From: Candidatus Nanopelagicales bacterium
Lineage (GTDB): Bacteria > Actinomycetota > Actinomycetes > S36-B12
Length of the DNA stretch: 64,000 bases
Direction: 5' to 3'
NCBI GenBank assembly: GCA_018609125.1
Contig: JABAYF010000028.1
Coordinates: forward strand, 186,001 to 250,000
The position numbers and the translations under genes are program-made. Within the stretch, counting starts at the first letter, position 1, and every line of letters starts with the position of its first letter. Below are positions 10,594-21,200 of this stretch, in pieces. A model generated the notes under the pieces. That model did no database searches. It saw only the letters and a list, made by a program, of their open reading frames with translations, and had not been told where the DNA came from.

Positions 10594-11829
10594 CTAAACG
10601 GGAGCTAGTACGACCCCGAGGAGTGCGTCAACCGCGGTGATCATGGCTTGGCCATCATCGGGTGGTCCCGGTTTGCGCGTCAGCGCCGTTGCGGCCCAGG
10701 TATCGATCATTGCCAGTGCACGAGGTGCGTCCAGATCGTCGGACAATGCATCACGCACCTGCGCGATCGTGTGTGCGGCACCAGAGGTGTGTCCTGAGGC
10801 TGCGGCTTGCTCCCACACTTCGCGACGTTGGGTGGCGGCTGTCAATTCCGCTGACGTCCACTCCCAATCGTGGCGGTAGTGGTGATTTATCAGACTCAGT
10901 CGAAGGTCGTTCGGGTTCACCCCGTCGCTGAGTAAACGGGAAACGAAAACGAGATTCCCGCGTGACTTGCTCATCTTGTGACCCTCATAGCCCACCATGC
11001 CCACGTGAACGTAATGTCGCGCGTACGGCCATGATGCGGTGATCGCTTCCGCGTGTGCGGCACCCATTTCGTGGTGGGGGAAAACTAAGTCGTTGCCACC
11101 ACCTTGCACATCAAAGCTCATGCCGAGATGGTCAAGTGCAATGGCCACACACTCGATGTGCCAACCGGGGCGCCCGTGGCCAAGTGCGGTGTCCCACGCC
11201 GGCTCCTCTGATCTTTTCGCGCGCCACATCAACGGGTCGAGTGGATGGCGCTTACCTGCCCGTTCCGGGTCACCCCCCCGCTCTGCACATACCGCCAGCA
11301 TGTGTTCTTCGGTCCAGCGCGATACCTCTCCGAAACGTGGCGATGCGGTCAAATCGAAGTACAGATCCTCCTCTACCTGATACACCGCGCCGGAAAGTAG
11401 TAATTGTTCGATGTAGGTAACGATCGACGGGATGGATTCGATGGCACCGAGGTAGTGCTGCGGTGGCACTACGCGCAATGCGGTCATGTCGTGACGAAAT
11501 AATTCGGTCTCGCGCAGGGCAATGTCGTGCCAGTCTTCTCCGCGTGCGATTGCGCGTTCTAGAAGCGGGTCATCAATATCGGTCACGTTTTGCACGTAGT
11601 TGACGCCTAGGCCGTTGGCCCGCCACTGTCGCTGAAGTAGATCAAATGTGAGGTAGGTGAAGGCATGCCCTAAATGTGTTGCATCGTAGGGGGTAATGCC
11701 GCAGACGTACATGGTTGCGGTGGGCCCGGTAACGACGGGTCGAACCTGCCCGGTAGCGGTGTCATACATTCGTAGTTGCGTACCGCTCCCGGCCAGATGG
11801 GGCACGCCAGGTGCGGGCCAAGACTGCAT
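10594..11829 (-). CDS. mshC: Mycothiol biosynthesis Cys-GlcN-Ins ligase MshC
   Basis: Cysteinyl-tRNA synthetase-like, MQSWPAP..LRMYDTATGQVRPV..YVCGITPYDATHLGHAFTYLTFDLLQR, KMSKSRGN. Confidence 0.94.
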   Translation of the reverse strand: MQSWPAPGVPHLAGSGTQLRMYDTATGQVRPVVTGPTATMYVCGITPYDATHLGHAFTYLTFDLLQRQWRANGLGVNYVQNVTDIDDPLLERAIARGEDWHDIALRETELFRHDMTALRVVPPQHYLGAIESIPSIVTYIEQLLLSGAVYQVEEDLYFDLTASPRFGEVSRWTEEHMLAVCAERGGDPERAGKRHPLDPLMWRAKRSEEPAWDTALGHGRPGWHIECVAIALDHLGMSFDVQGGGNDLVFPHHEMGAAHAEAITASWPYARHYVHVGMVGYEGHKMSKSRGNLVFVSRLLSDGVNPNDLRLSLINHHYRHDWEWTSAELTAATQRREVWEQAAASGHTSGAAHTIAQVRDALSDDLDAPRALAMIDTWAATALTRKPGPPDDGQAMITAVDALLGVVLAPV

Positions 11830-11857
11830 GAGCAGAGCCTAGCGACCGATGAGACAC

Positions 11858-12658
11858 CTACATCGGCGGCCAAGGAAGCGGTGGGTAGTCGGTGCCCGGG
11901 AGCGGAAAGACGCCGGTGCTCATCAAGTTGTCTAGGCGCTGGCATAACGCGTCGATCTCTGCGTCAGACAGGTGCATGCGTAACTGCGCGCCTGCAGACC
12001 CGGATACCGACATCGACTCAGATAGGCGTTGAAGATCAGCAATCAAGGAGTCAGGGATGATCTGGCCGGACCAACCCCATAAAACGGTGCGCAACTTGGG
12101 TTCAACGTGAAAGGTGAGTCCATGATCGATACCGAAGAGCGTGCCAGAATCATCGCGAAGAATGTGCCCGCCCTTGCGATCGGCGTTGTTGGCTAACACA
12201 TCGAAAATGGCCATCTGCTGAGCCCGCGGATCACTGTCGTGGGCTACGACCACCGGGGTTCCATCGTAGGTTTCAGCTTCGAGTACGACATGCCACCCCG
12301 CAGGCACATCGTCTGGCACCACAACATCACATGCGGGGTGATTGACCTCGTCTTGAATCCACACCTGGCACATGCCCGGCCCATAAGGGCCATCTTCACG
12401 CCACACCGTCACCGGCACCAGGCCCCAGCCAAGTGCCTGATCAAGCTGATAGGTGGCAACCTCGCGGTGTGCCAGGGTTCCGCTAGGAAAATCCCACAGC
12501 GGCCGCTCTCCCCGCCTGGGCTTGTACACACACGAGATCTGGTCTTGCCCCGAGTCGATGGTGGCAGCGAGAGTGGCATTAGAGGCCCCGGCTAGCTGAC
12601 CATTAATGCGTAGGTCGGCCGTGGCAAGCACATGGGCGAGATCAATCGACGCGCTCAT
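11858..12658 (-). CDS. SCO1664-family (PI3/4-kinase-like) protein
   Basis: YKPRRGERPLWDFPSGTLAHREVA..., NADRKGGHIL, FGIDHGLTFHVEPKLRTVLWGW motifs. Confidence 0.85.
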   Translation of the reverse strand: MSASIDLAHVLATADLRINGQLAGASNATLAATIDSGQDQISCVYKPRRGERPLWDFPSGTLAHREVATYQLDQALGWGLVPVTVWREDGPYGPGMCQVWIQDEVNHPACDVVVPDDVPAGWHVVLEAETYDGTPVVVAHDSDPRAQQMAIFDVLANNADRKGGHILRDDSGTLFGIDHGLTFHVEPKLRTVLWGWSGQIIPDSLIADLQRLSESMSVSGSAGAQLRMHLSDAEIDALCQRLDNLMSTGVFPLPGTDYPPLPWPPM

Positions 12659-12664
12659 TCGTGA

Positions 12665-13201
12665 TTAGCGTCGTCGATAACCATTGGCGCGCGGGCAGAT
12701 GTGCCCCTCAACCTCCAGTGCCAGCCCGCACAGCGGACAGGGTGGCCGGCCGGCGGCGACAACGACCTCGGTGCGAGAGGCGAACTGAGCTGCAGCTGCT
12801 GCGCTTAAGACTATGCGGACGGTGTCGGCAGCTTCGTCGTCATCGTCACCGAGTTCGGCGATCTCACCATCGGAGGCTTCATGCGCCTCGATCACCACGT
12901 TGCCGAGGTTGGCATCCCAACCCAGTGCCATCGCCGACACTTGAAAATCCTCATCGATTGGCGTGGCCAGTGGCTCGGCGTCGTAACTGATGAACTGATC
13001 GGCCGGCACGCCCGCCTCAACCTCGTTGAGCAGTTCCATAGTGCGTACCGCAAGGACAGCAGCCTGCTGCTTTTCTATGCGCAACGACATAATGCGGTTG
13101 GTGTCGCTCACCTGAAGATAAAAGGTGCGATCCCCCGGCATGCCTACCGTGCCCACCACGCATCGAGTGGGTGCCACGAAGGTCCAAATCTGCCGGCTCA
13201 C
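12665..13201 (-). CDS. DUF3090 family protein
   Basis: FYLQVSD..RIMSLRIEKQQ; C-terminal CPLCGLALEVEGHICPRANGYRR zinc-ribbon-like tail; conserved SCO1664-neighbourhood order. Confidence 0.85.
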   Translation of the reverse strand: MSRQIWTFVAPTRCVVGTVGMPGDRTFYLQVSDTNRIMSLRIEKQQAAVLAVRTMELLNEVEAGVPADQFISYDAEPLATPIDEDFQVSAMALGWDANLGNVVIEAHEASDGEIAELGDDDDEAADTVRIVLSAAAAAQFASRTEVVVAAGRPPCPLCGLALEVEGHICPRANGYRRR

Positions 13202-13938
13202 TGGCGCACCTTAGCCGCTTTCGAGGTAGAGCCTTTCTTGCCCGTCGGTGTGTGACCGGCGCCTCCCCCAACGGCAGCATCGTCAGCGCCACGTGCATTC
13301 TTCTTCGGCGCTTTGATGAAGTCCAAATCGCAACCGGAGTCGTTCATTCGCAATACGAATGGACGTTGGGGGGTGTAATTGATGACAGATAGCGAGCATG
13401 GGTCCACTTGAAGGCGCTGGAACTGATCAAGATGCATGCCCAGTGCATCGGCCAGGATCGCCTTGATGACATCGCCGTGGCTCACAATGGCATAAATCGA
13501 ACGTGGTCCTAAGTTGTCGTTCCACTCATGGATGGCCGTCACAGCTCGAGACTGCATGGTCACCATGGCCTCACCACCGTCGCCGGGGAAACGCACCGAA
13601 CTCGGGTGCGCCTGCACTGTCTTCCAGAGCGGTTCCTTGACCAAGTCAGACAGTGACCGACCGGTCCAATCACCGTATCGGCACTCGCCTATGCGATCGT
13701 CAACCTCGACGGTTACCTTCTTTTTCTGGCCCGACACCAGTGCATCAGCTGTTTGTCGTGTCCTTTCCAGCGGACTAGAAACCACCCGGGACAGTTTCAC
13801 CGGGGTGAGTCGACGCGCCAGCGTTTCGGCCTGTTTCTCACCGACATCGTCTAGGTATACATCAGGCGTCCACCCAGCCAGGACACCTGATGTATTGGCG
13901 GTGGACCGGCCGTGACGGACGAGCAACACGATGGTCAC
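13198..13938 (-). CDS. Histidine phosphatase family (MSMEG_4193-like)
   Basis: VLLVRHGRSTANTSGVLAG and ...AIVSHGDVIKAIL motifs. Confidence 0.9.
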   Translation of the reverse strand: MTIVLLVRHGRSTANTSGVLAGWTPDVYLDDVGEKQAETLARRLTPVKLSRVVSSPLERTRQTADALVSGQKKKVTVEVDDRIGECRYGDWTGRSLSDLVKEPLWKTVQAHPSSVRFPGDGGEAMVTMQSRAVTAIHEWNDNLGPRSIYAIVSHGDVIKAILADALGMHLDQFQRLQVDPCSLSVINYTPQRPFVLRMNDSGCDLDFIKAPKKNARGADDAAVGGGAGHTPTGKKGSTSKAAKVRQ

Positions 13939-13947
13939 CGGCCTAGC

Positions 13948-14766
13948 CTAAGCATTCAATACTCCGGCTAATAACAGCACCACAAGAACACCGGCAAAAC
14001 CGAGCCGGTAGAGGACGAAGGGAAGATAGGAGTTCGTGGCGATGTACCGAATCAACCAGGAGATCACCAAATAACCAACCGAGAAAGCGATGACGGTCGC
14101 CACAATGACGGCGCCCCAGGCCACGTCAGGGTCATTGCTGATGCGAGTGGCTTCATATGCACCGGAACCCAGCACCGCCGGAATCGCCAGCAGGAAGGCG
14201 TAGCGGGTGGCTGCTTCCCGAGTCAGCCCGAGGGTCAAGCCCATCGTGATGGTGGCCCCCGAACGTGAAACCCCCGGCACAAGCGCCAAGGCCTGGGCGC
14301 CGCCCAGGAGAATCGCGTCCTTGGCACGCAATGAGGAAATTTCCCGTGTTCGATGGCCCCATCGGTCAGCCGCACCTAGCAGCAAACCAAAGCCCGCAAG
14401 CATTACTGCGGTCAGCCACAGGTTGCGTGCAATCGTTTCAATCTGGCTGGTGAATGTGATCCCCAGCACCACAATGGGGATGGTGCCCAGGATCACGTAC
14501 CACCCCATTCGAGCGTCAATACTGGAGCGAAGCGCTGGCTGGCGGAGCGATTTCGCCCAACTAACGGTGATACGTGCAATATCTCGGCGAAAATAGATAA
14601 GCACAGCGGCCTCGGTGCCGATCTGGGAGATAGCGGTGAACGCCGCACCCGGGTCTTGCCAGCCAAAAATTTGTGAAACTGCGAGAAGATGAGCACTGGA
14701 AGACACAGGCAGAAACTCGGTCAACCCTTGCAGTACACCGAGAACGATGGCCTCGAACAAACTCAA
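13948..14766 (-). CDS. uppP: Undecaprenyl-diphosphatase UppP/BacA
   Basis: GVLQGLTEFLPVSSSAHL and PGVSRSGATI motifs, multiple TM segments. Confidence 0.94.
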   Translation of the reverse strand: MSLFEAIVLGVLQGLTEFLPVSSSAHLLAVSQIFGWQDPGAAFTAISQIGTEAAVLIYFRRDIARITVSWAKSLRQPALRSSIDARMGWYVILGTIPIVVLGITFTSQIETIARNLWLTAVMLAGFGLLLGAADRWGHRTREISSLRAKDAILLGGAQALALVPGVSRSGATITMGLTLGLTREAATRYAFLLAIPAVLGSGAYEATRISNDPDVAWGAVIVATVIAFSVGYLVISWLIRYIATNSYLPFVLYRLGFAGVLVVLLLAGVLNA

Positions 14767-14779
14767 GTGCGCGGAGGTT

Positions 14780-15829
14780 TCACTCGGCTAAACCGGCTTC
14801 GGCCAGCAGCTCAGGCATCCGGCGCACCGTTGCCAGACGCTCATCGAGTGAGCCTGAGTACACCGCGATGGTGAGCGTGGTGACTCCGGATTCGGCATAG
14901 GCTCCCAGGCGATCGCGCACACGCTCTGGTGGCCCAATCAGTGATGTCCGATCGATGAAGTCGGCTGGCACTGCGTTAGCGGCACCGGCGTAGTCACGGC
15001 CAAGGTAGAGGTCTTGCACCTGTGTGGCAGCTTCCTCGTACCCCATGCGAGCAGCGAGATCGTTGTAGAAGTTCTTATCCCGAGAACCCATCCCGCCAAT
15101 GTAGAGCGCCGCGTAGGCGCGAACAGGATCTGCACATGCCTGAAGGTCGTCGCCGAGCACAACGGGAACGGTGGGAACGACGTCGAAACCCGTCATATCC
15201 TCTCCTCGCTTTTGCCGGCCAGCAAGCAAATGTGTCATTTGCTCACCGGCGTACTCGGGAGAGTAAAAAATTGCTAACCAACCATCGGCGATCTCACCGG
15301 CTAGTTCTAGGTTTTTCGGACCGACTGCCGCGAGATAAATCGGAATAGATTCACGCACCGGGTGCACCGTGAGGGTGAGCGCCTTACCGGGGCCGTCGGG
15401 CAGCGGCAGCGTGAAAAATTCACCGTCGTAGACGAGACGTTCGCGGGCGAGTGCCTTGCGCACAATCGCCACGTATTCTCGGGTTCGGGCCAACGGCTTG
15501 TTAAATCGCACGCCATGCCAGCCTTCCGATACTTGCGGGCCCGATACGCCTAGCCCTAGCCGGAATCGGCCGCCGGAGAGCGTGTCCAAGGTTGCTGCGG
15601 TCATGGCGGTGTTGGCCGGTGTGCGTCCAGGAATTTGAAAAATTGCCGAGCCAACATCAATGCGTTCAGTTTGGGCTGCCACCCAACTCAACACCGTTGC
15701 GGCATCGGAGCCGTACGCCTCCGCAGCCCATGCCACGGCATAGCCGAGCCGGTCTGCCTCGCGGGCTAGTGCCAGGTTGTCTGCATCGTTACCTGCACCC
15801 CAGTAGCCGAGATTGATCCCCAGTTTCAT
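14780..15829 (-). CDS. LLM-class F420-dependent oxidoreductase
   Basis: MKLGINLGYWG..LAREADRLGYAVAWAAEAYGSDAATVLSW; luciferase-like fold signature. Confidence 0.9.
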   Translation of the reverse strand: MKLGINLGYWGAGNDADNLALAREADRLGYAVAWAAEAYGSDAATVLSWVAAQTERIDVGSAIFQIPGRTPANTAMTAATLDTLSGGRFRLGLGVSGPQVSEGWHGVRFNKPLARTREYVAIVRKALARERLVYDGEFFTLPLPDGPGKALTLTVHPVRESIPIYLAAVGPKNLELAGEIADGWLAIFYSPEYAGEQMTHLLAGRQKRGEDMTGFDVVPTVPVVLGDDLQACADPVRAYAALYIGGMGSRDKNFYNDLAARMGYEEAATQVQDLYLGRDYAGAANAVPADFIDRTSLIGPPERVRDRLGAYAESGVTTLTIAVYSGSLDERLATVRRMPELLAEAGLAE

Positions 15830-15979
15830 GATCTGCCCCTCGCGTTATTCTCGTGAAGACCCCCGGTGGGAGCCGCTGCATCAATCGTTTACACGCTTCG
15901 TGAGCGAGCCTATCCGGGTGTGTCCGCCATGGGTGTTCCGGTGCTTGCCTCGTCGTGGCGAACGTGGTGGGGTGAAGCC

Positions 15980-16204
15980 ATGGCATCCTTGGCTTCAGTT
16001 TTTGAATACCGCACGCTCACCCTGCCCCGGCAGGCTACCCGGTCGGCAGCAAAATCTGCCTTGACCGAGGTGGCCGAATACGGTCGCTGGGAACTTGATC
16101 GGCATCGAATCTATCCTGATGGTCGCCGCAAAGTTCGGCTGCGCCGACGCATTCTTCGTCCAGATCTGACGATGTGGACATCACAATCGTCCACGCTGGG
16201 ATAG
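15980..16204 (+). CDS. DUF5703 family protein
   Basis: VFEYRTLTLPRQATRSAAKSALTEVAEYGRWELDRHRIYPDGRRKVRLRRRILR; start uncertain (15929 and 15866 also possible). Confidence 0.7.
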   Translation: MASLASVFEYRTLTLPRQATRSAAKSALTEVAEYGRWELDRHRIYPDGRRKVRLRRRILRPDLTMWTSQSSTLG

Positions 16205-16210
16205 TTCGGT

Positions 16211-17551
16211 TCAGCAGTGGCGTAAAAAGCGATCAAGAACTCGTACACCGAAACGAACCGAGTCGATCGGTACGCGTTCATCAACTCCGTGGAACAGGGC
16301 CGCAAAATTTAAGTCAGCGGGTAGACGAAGTGGTGCGAAGCCGTAGCCCTTGATTCCTAGCCGAGAGAACGCTTTGGCATCGGTGCCGCCGGACATCAGA
16401 TACGGCACCGGGTAAGCCCCCGGGTCCTCCGCCCGCAACGCAGCTGCCATGGCATGGACCAGATCCCCTTCGTAGGGCACCTCTAGAGCCACGTCATCGG
16501 TCAGTACTTCGAGGTCAACCCCCTCGCCCACGAGACGTTGCAGTTCTGCGAGGAAAACATCGCGCTGTCCGGGCAGGAATCGACCGTCAATGTGTGCGGT
16601 TGCCACCTCAGGAATGACATTGACCTTGTAACCCGCTGCCAGCATCGTTGGATTTGCCGTATTTTTCAGTCCGGATCCGACGAAACTGGCGAGGGGGCCC
16701 AGTTGCATCAGTGAGTTGATTTCATCCCCGGGAGCCATGCTCAGTCCGGTGAGTTCCGCGATTTCAGCGAGTAATGCCGTGGCCGTGGGTCCCAGCGATA
16801 CCGGAAAATCATGCAAGCCCACCCGAGCAATCGCCTGGGCCAGCTCGGTGACCGCATTCTCCATGTTCAACATGGAGCCATGACCGGCCCGACCTCGGGC
16901 ACTTGCGCGCAACCAGGTGATGCCCTTTTCGGCTGTCTGAATCAGATACAGGCGGCGATCGGCATCCAAACTCCAGGAGAATCCACCAACTTCGCCGATG
17001 GCCTCGGTTGCCCCGGTAAACAGATCGGGGCGATGCTCGACCAGCCAGTGGGCGCCGTGCCTGCCACCAGCTTCCTCATCCGGGGTGAAGATGGCGATGA
17101 TGTCTCGAGGCGGCCGATACCCGGTGCGTGCCCAGGAGCGCAGGAGCGCCAGGAACATCGCATCGGTGTCCTTCATATCGACCGCGCCGCGGCCCCAAAT
17201 CATTCCGTCAGCTTCCTCAGCAGCGAACGGAGGCACGCTCCAATCAGCCGCAACGGCTGGAACGACATCGAGGTGACCATGGAGCAAAAGTGCGGGCCGA
17301 GTGGGGTCTACGCCCGCAATCCGTACTGCAACGGCAGCCCGGCGCCCCGAGGTCGTGGTGATCAGTTCTGCGTCGTAACCCACATCACGCAACAGGTCCT
17401 GCACATACTCCGCCGCCAAAATTTCACCCGGGCCCACATCTGTGCCATCGTTGCTCGTATCGATACGAATGAGGTCCACCAAAATGGCGACCGCGTCAGA
17501 CTCGGCGATGTCGATCGGGTCAGCCTGCTGCGGATTAGGCTCTGGAGTCAT
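16211..17551 (-). CDS. M20/M25/M40 family metallohydrolase
   Basis: LLLHGHLDVVP, GRGAVDMKDTDAMFL, PDEEAGGRHGAHWLV motifs. Confidence 0.93.
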   Translation of the reverse strand: MTPEPNPQQADPIDIAESDAVAILVDLIRIDTSNDGTDVGPGEILAAEYVQDLLRDVGYDAELITTTSGRRAAVAVRIAGVDPTRPALLLHGHLDVVPAVAADWSVPPFAAEEADGMIWGRGAVDMKDTDAMFLALLRSWARTGYRPPRDIIAIFTPDEEAGGRHGAHWLVEHRPDLFTGATEAIGEVGGFSWSLDADRRLYLIQTAEKGITWLRASARGRAGHGSMLNMENAVTELAQAIARVGLHDFPVSLGPTATALLAEIAELTGLSMAPGDEINSLMQLGPLASFVGSGLKNTANPTMLAAGYKVNVIPEVATAHIDGRFLPGQRDVFLAELQRLVGEGVDLEVLTDDVALEVPYEGDLVHAMAAALRAEDPGAYPVPYLMSGGTDAKAFSRLGIKGYGFAPLRLPADLNFAALFHGVDERVPIDSVRFGVRVLDRFLRHC

Positions 17552-17615
17552 CTGCCTATCCTGTACCCATGCGGGGTTGCTAGTCTCTGCCGGTCGGCAA
17601 TGGCTGACTTCACTC

Positions 17616-17701
17616 GTCCGGGTGGCGGAATAGGCAGACGCGCTAGCTTGAGGTGCTAGTGCCCTTTATCGGGCGTGGGGGTTCAAGTCCCCCCTCGGAC
17701 A
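17616..17701 (+). tRNA. tRNA-Leu (anticodon GAG)
   Basis: Acceptor GTCCGGG/CTCGGAC, anticodon stem CTAGC-TTGAGGT-GCTAG, class II variable arm, GGGGGTTCAAGTCCCCC T-arm. Confidence 0.95.
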
Positions 17702-17763
17702 CGCAAGGCATGGCAGGATCATCGTCAGACTCATGACCATTTCCTCCTCGCGAAGGTGCGCCG

Positions 17764-19461
17764 ATGCCCTCCAGTAACTCAGGTACTGCTCGCCATCACC
17801 AGGGCCCCACTTCGACGCAGGCTTGGCAGCGCCTCACGCAGGATCGCACCACCATCGCCGACGTCACGCTGCGTGACCTTTTCGCCGAGGATGCACAGCG
17901 CGGCACGCGGTTCACTGTGGATGCATGCGGCATCTACGCCGATCTATCCAAGAACCTCATCACCGACGACATCGTGGCGAATTTGGTCGAACTGGCTCAT
18001 GAGTGTGGACTGACCGAGCGCATCGAATTGATGTTTAGAGGCGATAAAATTAATGTCTCCGAGCATCGCAGCGTGCTACACACCGCTCTGCGCAGTCCGC
18101 GGGATTCGACGCTGGTTGTCGACGGCGAAGACGTGGTCGCACCGGTGCACGAGGTGTTAGACCATATGGGCCGCTTCGCTGATCAGATTCGCACGGGCGA
18201 ATGGACCGGTGTCAGCGGAAAGCGCATCCGTAACGTGGTGAACATCGGCATCGGTGGCTCAGATCTAGGGCCAGTGATGGCTTACCAAGCTCTGAAGGCC
18301 TATAGCGATCGAGAACTTACCTTTCGGTTCATTTCCAACGTCGATAGCAGCGACTTCGTTGAAACTACCCGCGACCTAGATCCTGCCGAAACCCTGTTCA
18401 TCGTCGCCAGCAAGACCTTCACCACCCTGGAAACAATGACGAATGCGCGAAGCGCACGGGCATGGTTGCTCGCTGCACTGCACACACCGAGCAGCGGCCA
18501 AACAGAGGGTGACGTGATCTCTCGCCACTGTGTGGCTGTGTCGACGAACGCGGAGAAAGTTTCTGAGTTCGGGATCAACACCGACAACATGTTCGGTTTC
18601 TGGGACTGGGTGGGCGGACGATACTCCATGGACTCCAGCATCGGATTGTCCACCATGATCGCCATCGGACCGCAGGGCTTCGCAGGCATGCTTCGTGGAT
18701 TTCACGATATGGACGAGCATTTCCGAACGGCCGATTTCAGCACGAATCTGCCGGTTCTCATGGGTCTGCTCGCAGTCTGGTACCGCAACTTCTTCGGCGT
18801 ACAAACGATTGCGGTGCTGCCCTACAGTCAATACCTCAGCCGCTTTCCGGCCTACCTGCAACAACTCACCATGGAGTCCAACGGCAAACACACAACCCTG
18901 GACGGCCACGAAGTCACTGTGGACACCGGGCCGGTGTACTGGGGTGAGCCGGGTACGAACGGTCAGCATTCGTTTTACCAACTCTTGCACCAGGGCACGT
19001 CTTTGATTCCGGTTGACTTCATCGGCTTTGCTGCCACACCAACCCCGCTGGGTCGTCATCATGACATCTTGATGTCAAATATTTTCGCCCAATCCCAAGC
19101 GCTGGCGTTTGGCAAGACCGCTGCGGAAATCGCCGCCGAAGGAACGCCGCCCGATGTCACACCGCACAAGGTGATGCCTGGAAATCGACCCAGCACAGTG
19201 CTGTTGGCTGAAATTCTTACGCCCTACCGACTCGGAACCCTAGTAGCGCTTTATGAGCACAGCGTGTTCACCCAGGGTGCCATCTGGAACATCAACTCAT
19301 TCGATCAGTGGGGTGTGGAATTGGGTAAGGCGCTTGCCCAGAAGATCATTCCCGAACTGGAAAGCGTCGAAGAGCCCGTGCTTGATCACGATTCGTCAAC
19401 CAATGCACTGATCCATCGCTACCGTGTGATGGCCCAACTCAACCGAAAGGCAAAGTCATGA
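17764..19461 (+). CDS. pgi: Glucose-6-phosphate isomerase
   Basis: [44 protein letters not shown] motifs. Confidence 0.96.
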   Translation: MPSSNSGTARHHQGPTSTQAWQRLTQDRTTIADVTLRDLFAEDAQRGTRFTVDACGIYADLSKNLITDDIVANLVELAHECGLTERIELMFRGDKINVSEHRSVLHTALRSPRDSTLVVDGEDVVAPVHEVLDHMGRFADQIRTGEWTGVSGKRIRNVVNIGIGGSDLGPVMAYQALKAYSDRELTFRFISNVDSSDFVETTRDLDPAETLFIVASKTFTTLETMTNARSARAWLLAALHTPSSGQTEGDVISRHCVAVSTNAEKVSEFGINTDNMFGFWDWVGGRYSMDSSIGLSTMIAIGPQGFAGMLRGFHDMDEHFRTADFSTNLPVLMGLLAVWYRNFFGVQTIAVLPYSQYLSRFPAYLQQLTMESNGKHTTLDGHEVTVDTGPVYWGEPGTNGQHSFYQLLHQGTSLIPVDFIGFAATPTPLGRHHDILMSNIFAQSQALAFGKTAAEIAAEGTPPDVTPHKVMPGNRPSTVLLAEILTPYRLGTLVALYEHSVFTQGAIWNINSFDQWGVELGKALAQKIIPELESVEEPVLDHDSSTNALIHRYRVMAQLNRKAKS

Positions 19462-20495
19462 CGACACAGCACCCGATGGAACTCGGCATGGTCGGCCTCG
19501 GCCGGATGGGCGCCAACATCGTGCGACGGCTGATGCGCGATGGTCATCGCTGCGTCGTGTTCGACGTCAACGCAGATGCGGTTGCCGAACTCGTTGCTGA
19601 GGGTGCGATCGGAACGACGTCGCTGGCGGACATGATGAGCAAAATGACTGGCCCGCGCGCCGTATGGATGATGGTGCCCGCGGGCATCACCGGCGATATC
19701 TTGGAGCAGGTGGCAGCCGTTGCCGATGCCGGCGACACCATCATTGATGGTGGAAACTCCTACTATCGAGACGACATTGATCGTGCTGCAGGCCTTAAGG
19801 AGCGCGGCATTCACTATGTTGATTGCGGCACCAGTGGTGGCGTATGGGGTTTGGAACGGGGCTACTGCCTGATGATCGGCGGTGAGGATGCACCCGTTGC
19901 CCGCCTTGATCCCATCTGGCGGTCAATTGCCCCGGGCATGGGAACAGGTGAACCCACTCCGCTGCGCGACGATGCTGGCAAGACGGCCCAGGACGGCTAC
20001 CTGCACTGCGGGCCCTCCGGTGCTGGCCACTTTGTGAAGATGGTTCACAACGGGGTTGAGTACGGCATGATGGCGGCAATTTCAGAGGGTCTCAGCATTA
20101 TTAAGCACGCCGATGCCGGCCTGCACACTCAAGAAATTGATGCTGAAACGACCCCCCTGCGTGACCCGCAGTACTACCAGTTTCAGATCGATATCCCCGA
20201 GGTCGCCGAGGTGTGGCGTCGGGGCTCGGTGATCGGTTCATGGTTGATGGACCTCACCGCCGGTGCGCTAGCGCGCTCCCCTGAGTTGTCCGAGTTCACC
20301 GGACGCGTTTCCGATTCCGGTGAGGGTCGCTGGACGGTTCTGGCTGCGGTGGAAGAAGGAGTCCCTGCACCGGCCATCACATCTGCTCTTTACTCCCGGT
20401 TCGACTCCCGCGGGCTAGGCGAGTTCTCCGGCAAGGTCATGTCGGCCATGCGGTCGGAGTTCGGTGGCCACGACGAGAAGCCAACCGAGAAGTAG
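19458..20495 (+). CDS. gnd: 6-phosphogluconate dehydrogenase, short (decarboxylating, probably NAD-type)
   Basis: [46 protein letters not shown] motifs; 345 aa. Confidence 0.93.
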   Translation: MTTQHPMELGMVGLGRMGANIVRRLMRDGHRCVVFDVNADAVAELVAEGAIGTTSLADMMSKMTGPRAVWMMVPAGITGDILEQVAAVADAGDTIIDGGNSYYRDDIDRAAGLKERGIHYVDCGTSGGVWGLERGYCLMIGGEDAPVARLDPIWRSIAPGMGTGEPTPLRDDAGKTAQDGYLHCGPSGAGHFVKMVHNGVEYGMMAAISEGLSIIKHADAGLHTQEIDAETTPLRDPQYYQFQIDIPEVAEVWRRGSVIGSWLMDLTAGALARSPELSEFTGRVSDSGEGRWTVLAAVEEGVPAPAITSALYSRFDSRGLGEFSGKVMSAMRSEFGGHDEKPTEK

Positions 20496-20507
20496 GTCAG
20501 GGATTTC

Positions 20508-21191
20508 GTGACGGACCGCCAGGCCGCAGCTGATCTGCCGGTACATGAATATGCGACGGACGGTGAGGTAGCACGTGCTGCTGCACTTCACCTCGCCACG
20601 GCGCTGTCCACGGCTGTCGAGGTCAACGGGGTAGCTCACTGCGCGCTCAGTGGCGGCAGGTCGCCCTGGATCATGCTGGACCATCTTGCAACGTTGCCGG
20701 TGCCCTTCGACAGCGTCGTGTTCTACCAGGTGGATGAGCGGATTGCTCCCGATGAAGACCCATCTCGAAATATTTCTCATATTCGTGCCGCCTTGGGTTC
20801 CTGCGCAGCCCGCATCGTGGCGATGCCGGTGACCGCGGTGGACCTGGTGGCGGCGATGGAGCAATACGCACAGGAGTTACCCGTTCGCTTCGACATCATT
20901 CATCTGGGCCTCGGGCCAGATGGGCACACAGCATCGCTGGTTCCCGACGATGGCGTTCTCAACGTGACCGATCAGAGTGTGGCCCTCACCGAGCACCCCT
21001 ACCAGGGTCACCGGCGTATGACATTAACTTTTCCGGTGCTTGATGCCGCCCGCCAACGCATGTGGTTGGTGACAGGTGCAGAAAAGAGGGACGCCCTGTC
21101 GCTGTTACTAGCCGGCAACACCGGTATACCTGCAGGGCGCGTCTGCCGTCGGGATTCCCTTGTTCTCGCCGACTTCGCGGCACTGTCCTAG
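20508..21191 (+). CDS. pgl: 6-phosphogluconolactonase
   Basis: ALSGGRSP, DERIAPDEDPSRN, FDIIHLGLGPDGHTASLVP motifs; GTG start. Confidence 0.93.
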   Translation: MTDRQAAADLPVHEYATDGEVARAAALHLATALSTAVEVNGVAHCALSGGRSPWIMLDHLATLPVPFDSVVFYQVDERIAPDEDPSRNISHIRAALGSCAARIVAMPVTAVDLVAAMEQYAQELPVRFDIIHLGLGPDGHTASLVPDDGVLNVTDQSVALTEHPYQGHRRMTLTFPVLDAARQRMWLVTGAEKRDALSLLLAGNTGIPAGRVCRRDSLVLADFAALS

Positions 21192-21200
21192 AGTTCTCCC

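Noticed and set aside
16811-17659. 282-aa plus-strand ORF antisense to the M20 peptidase and running into the tRNA-Leu
   Set aside because: Overlaps a well-supported gene and a tRNA; no recognisable motif.
18376-19062. 228-aa minus-strand ORF antisense to pgi
   Set aside because: Shadow ORF of a conserved enzyme gene.
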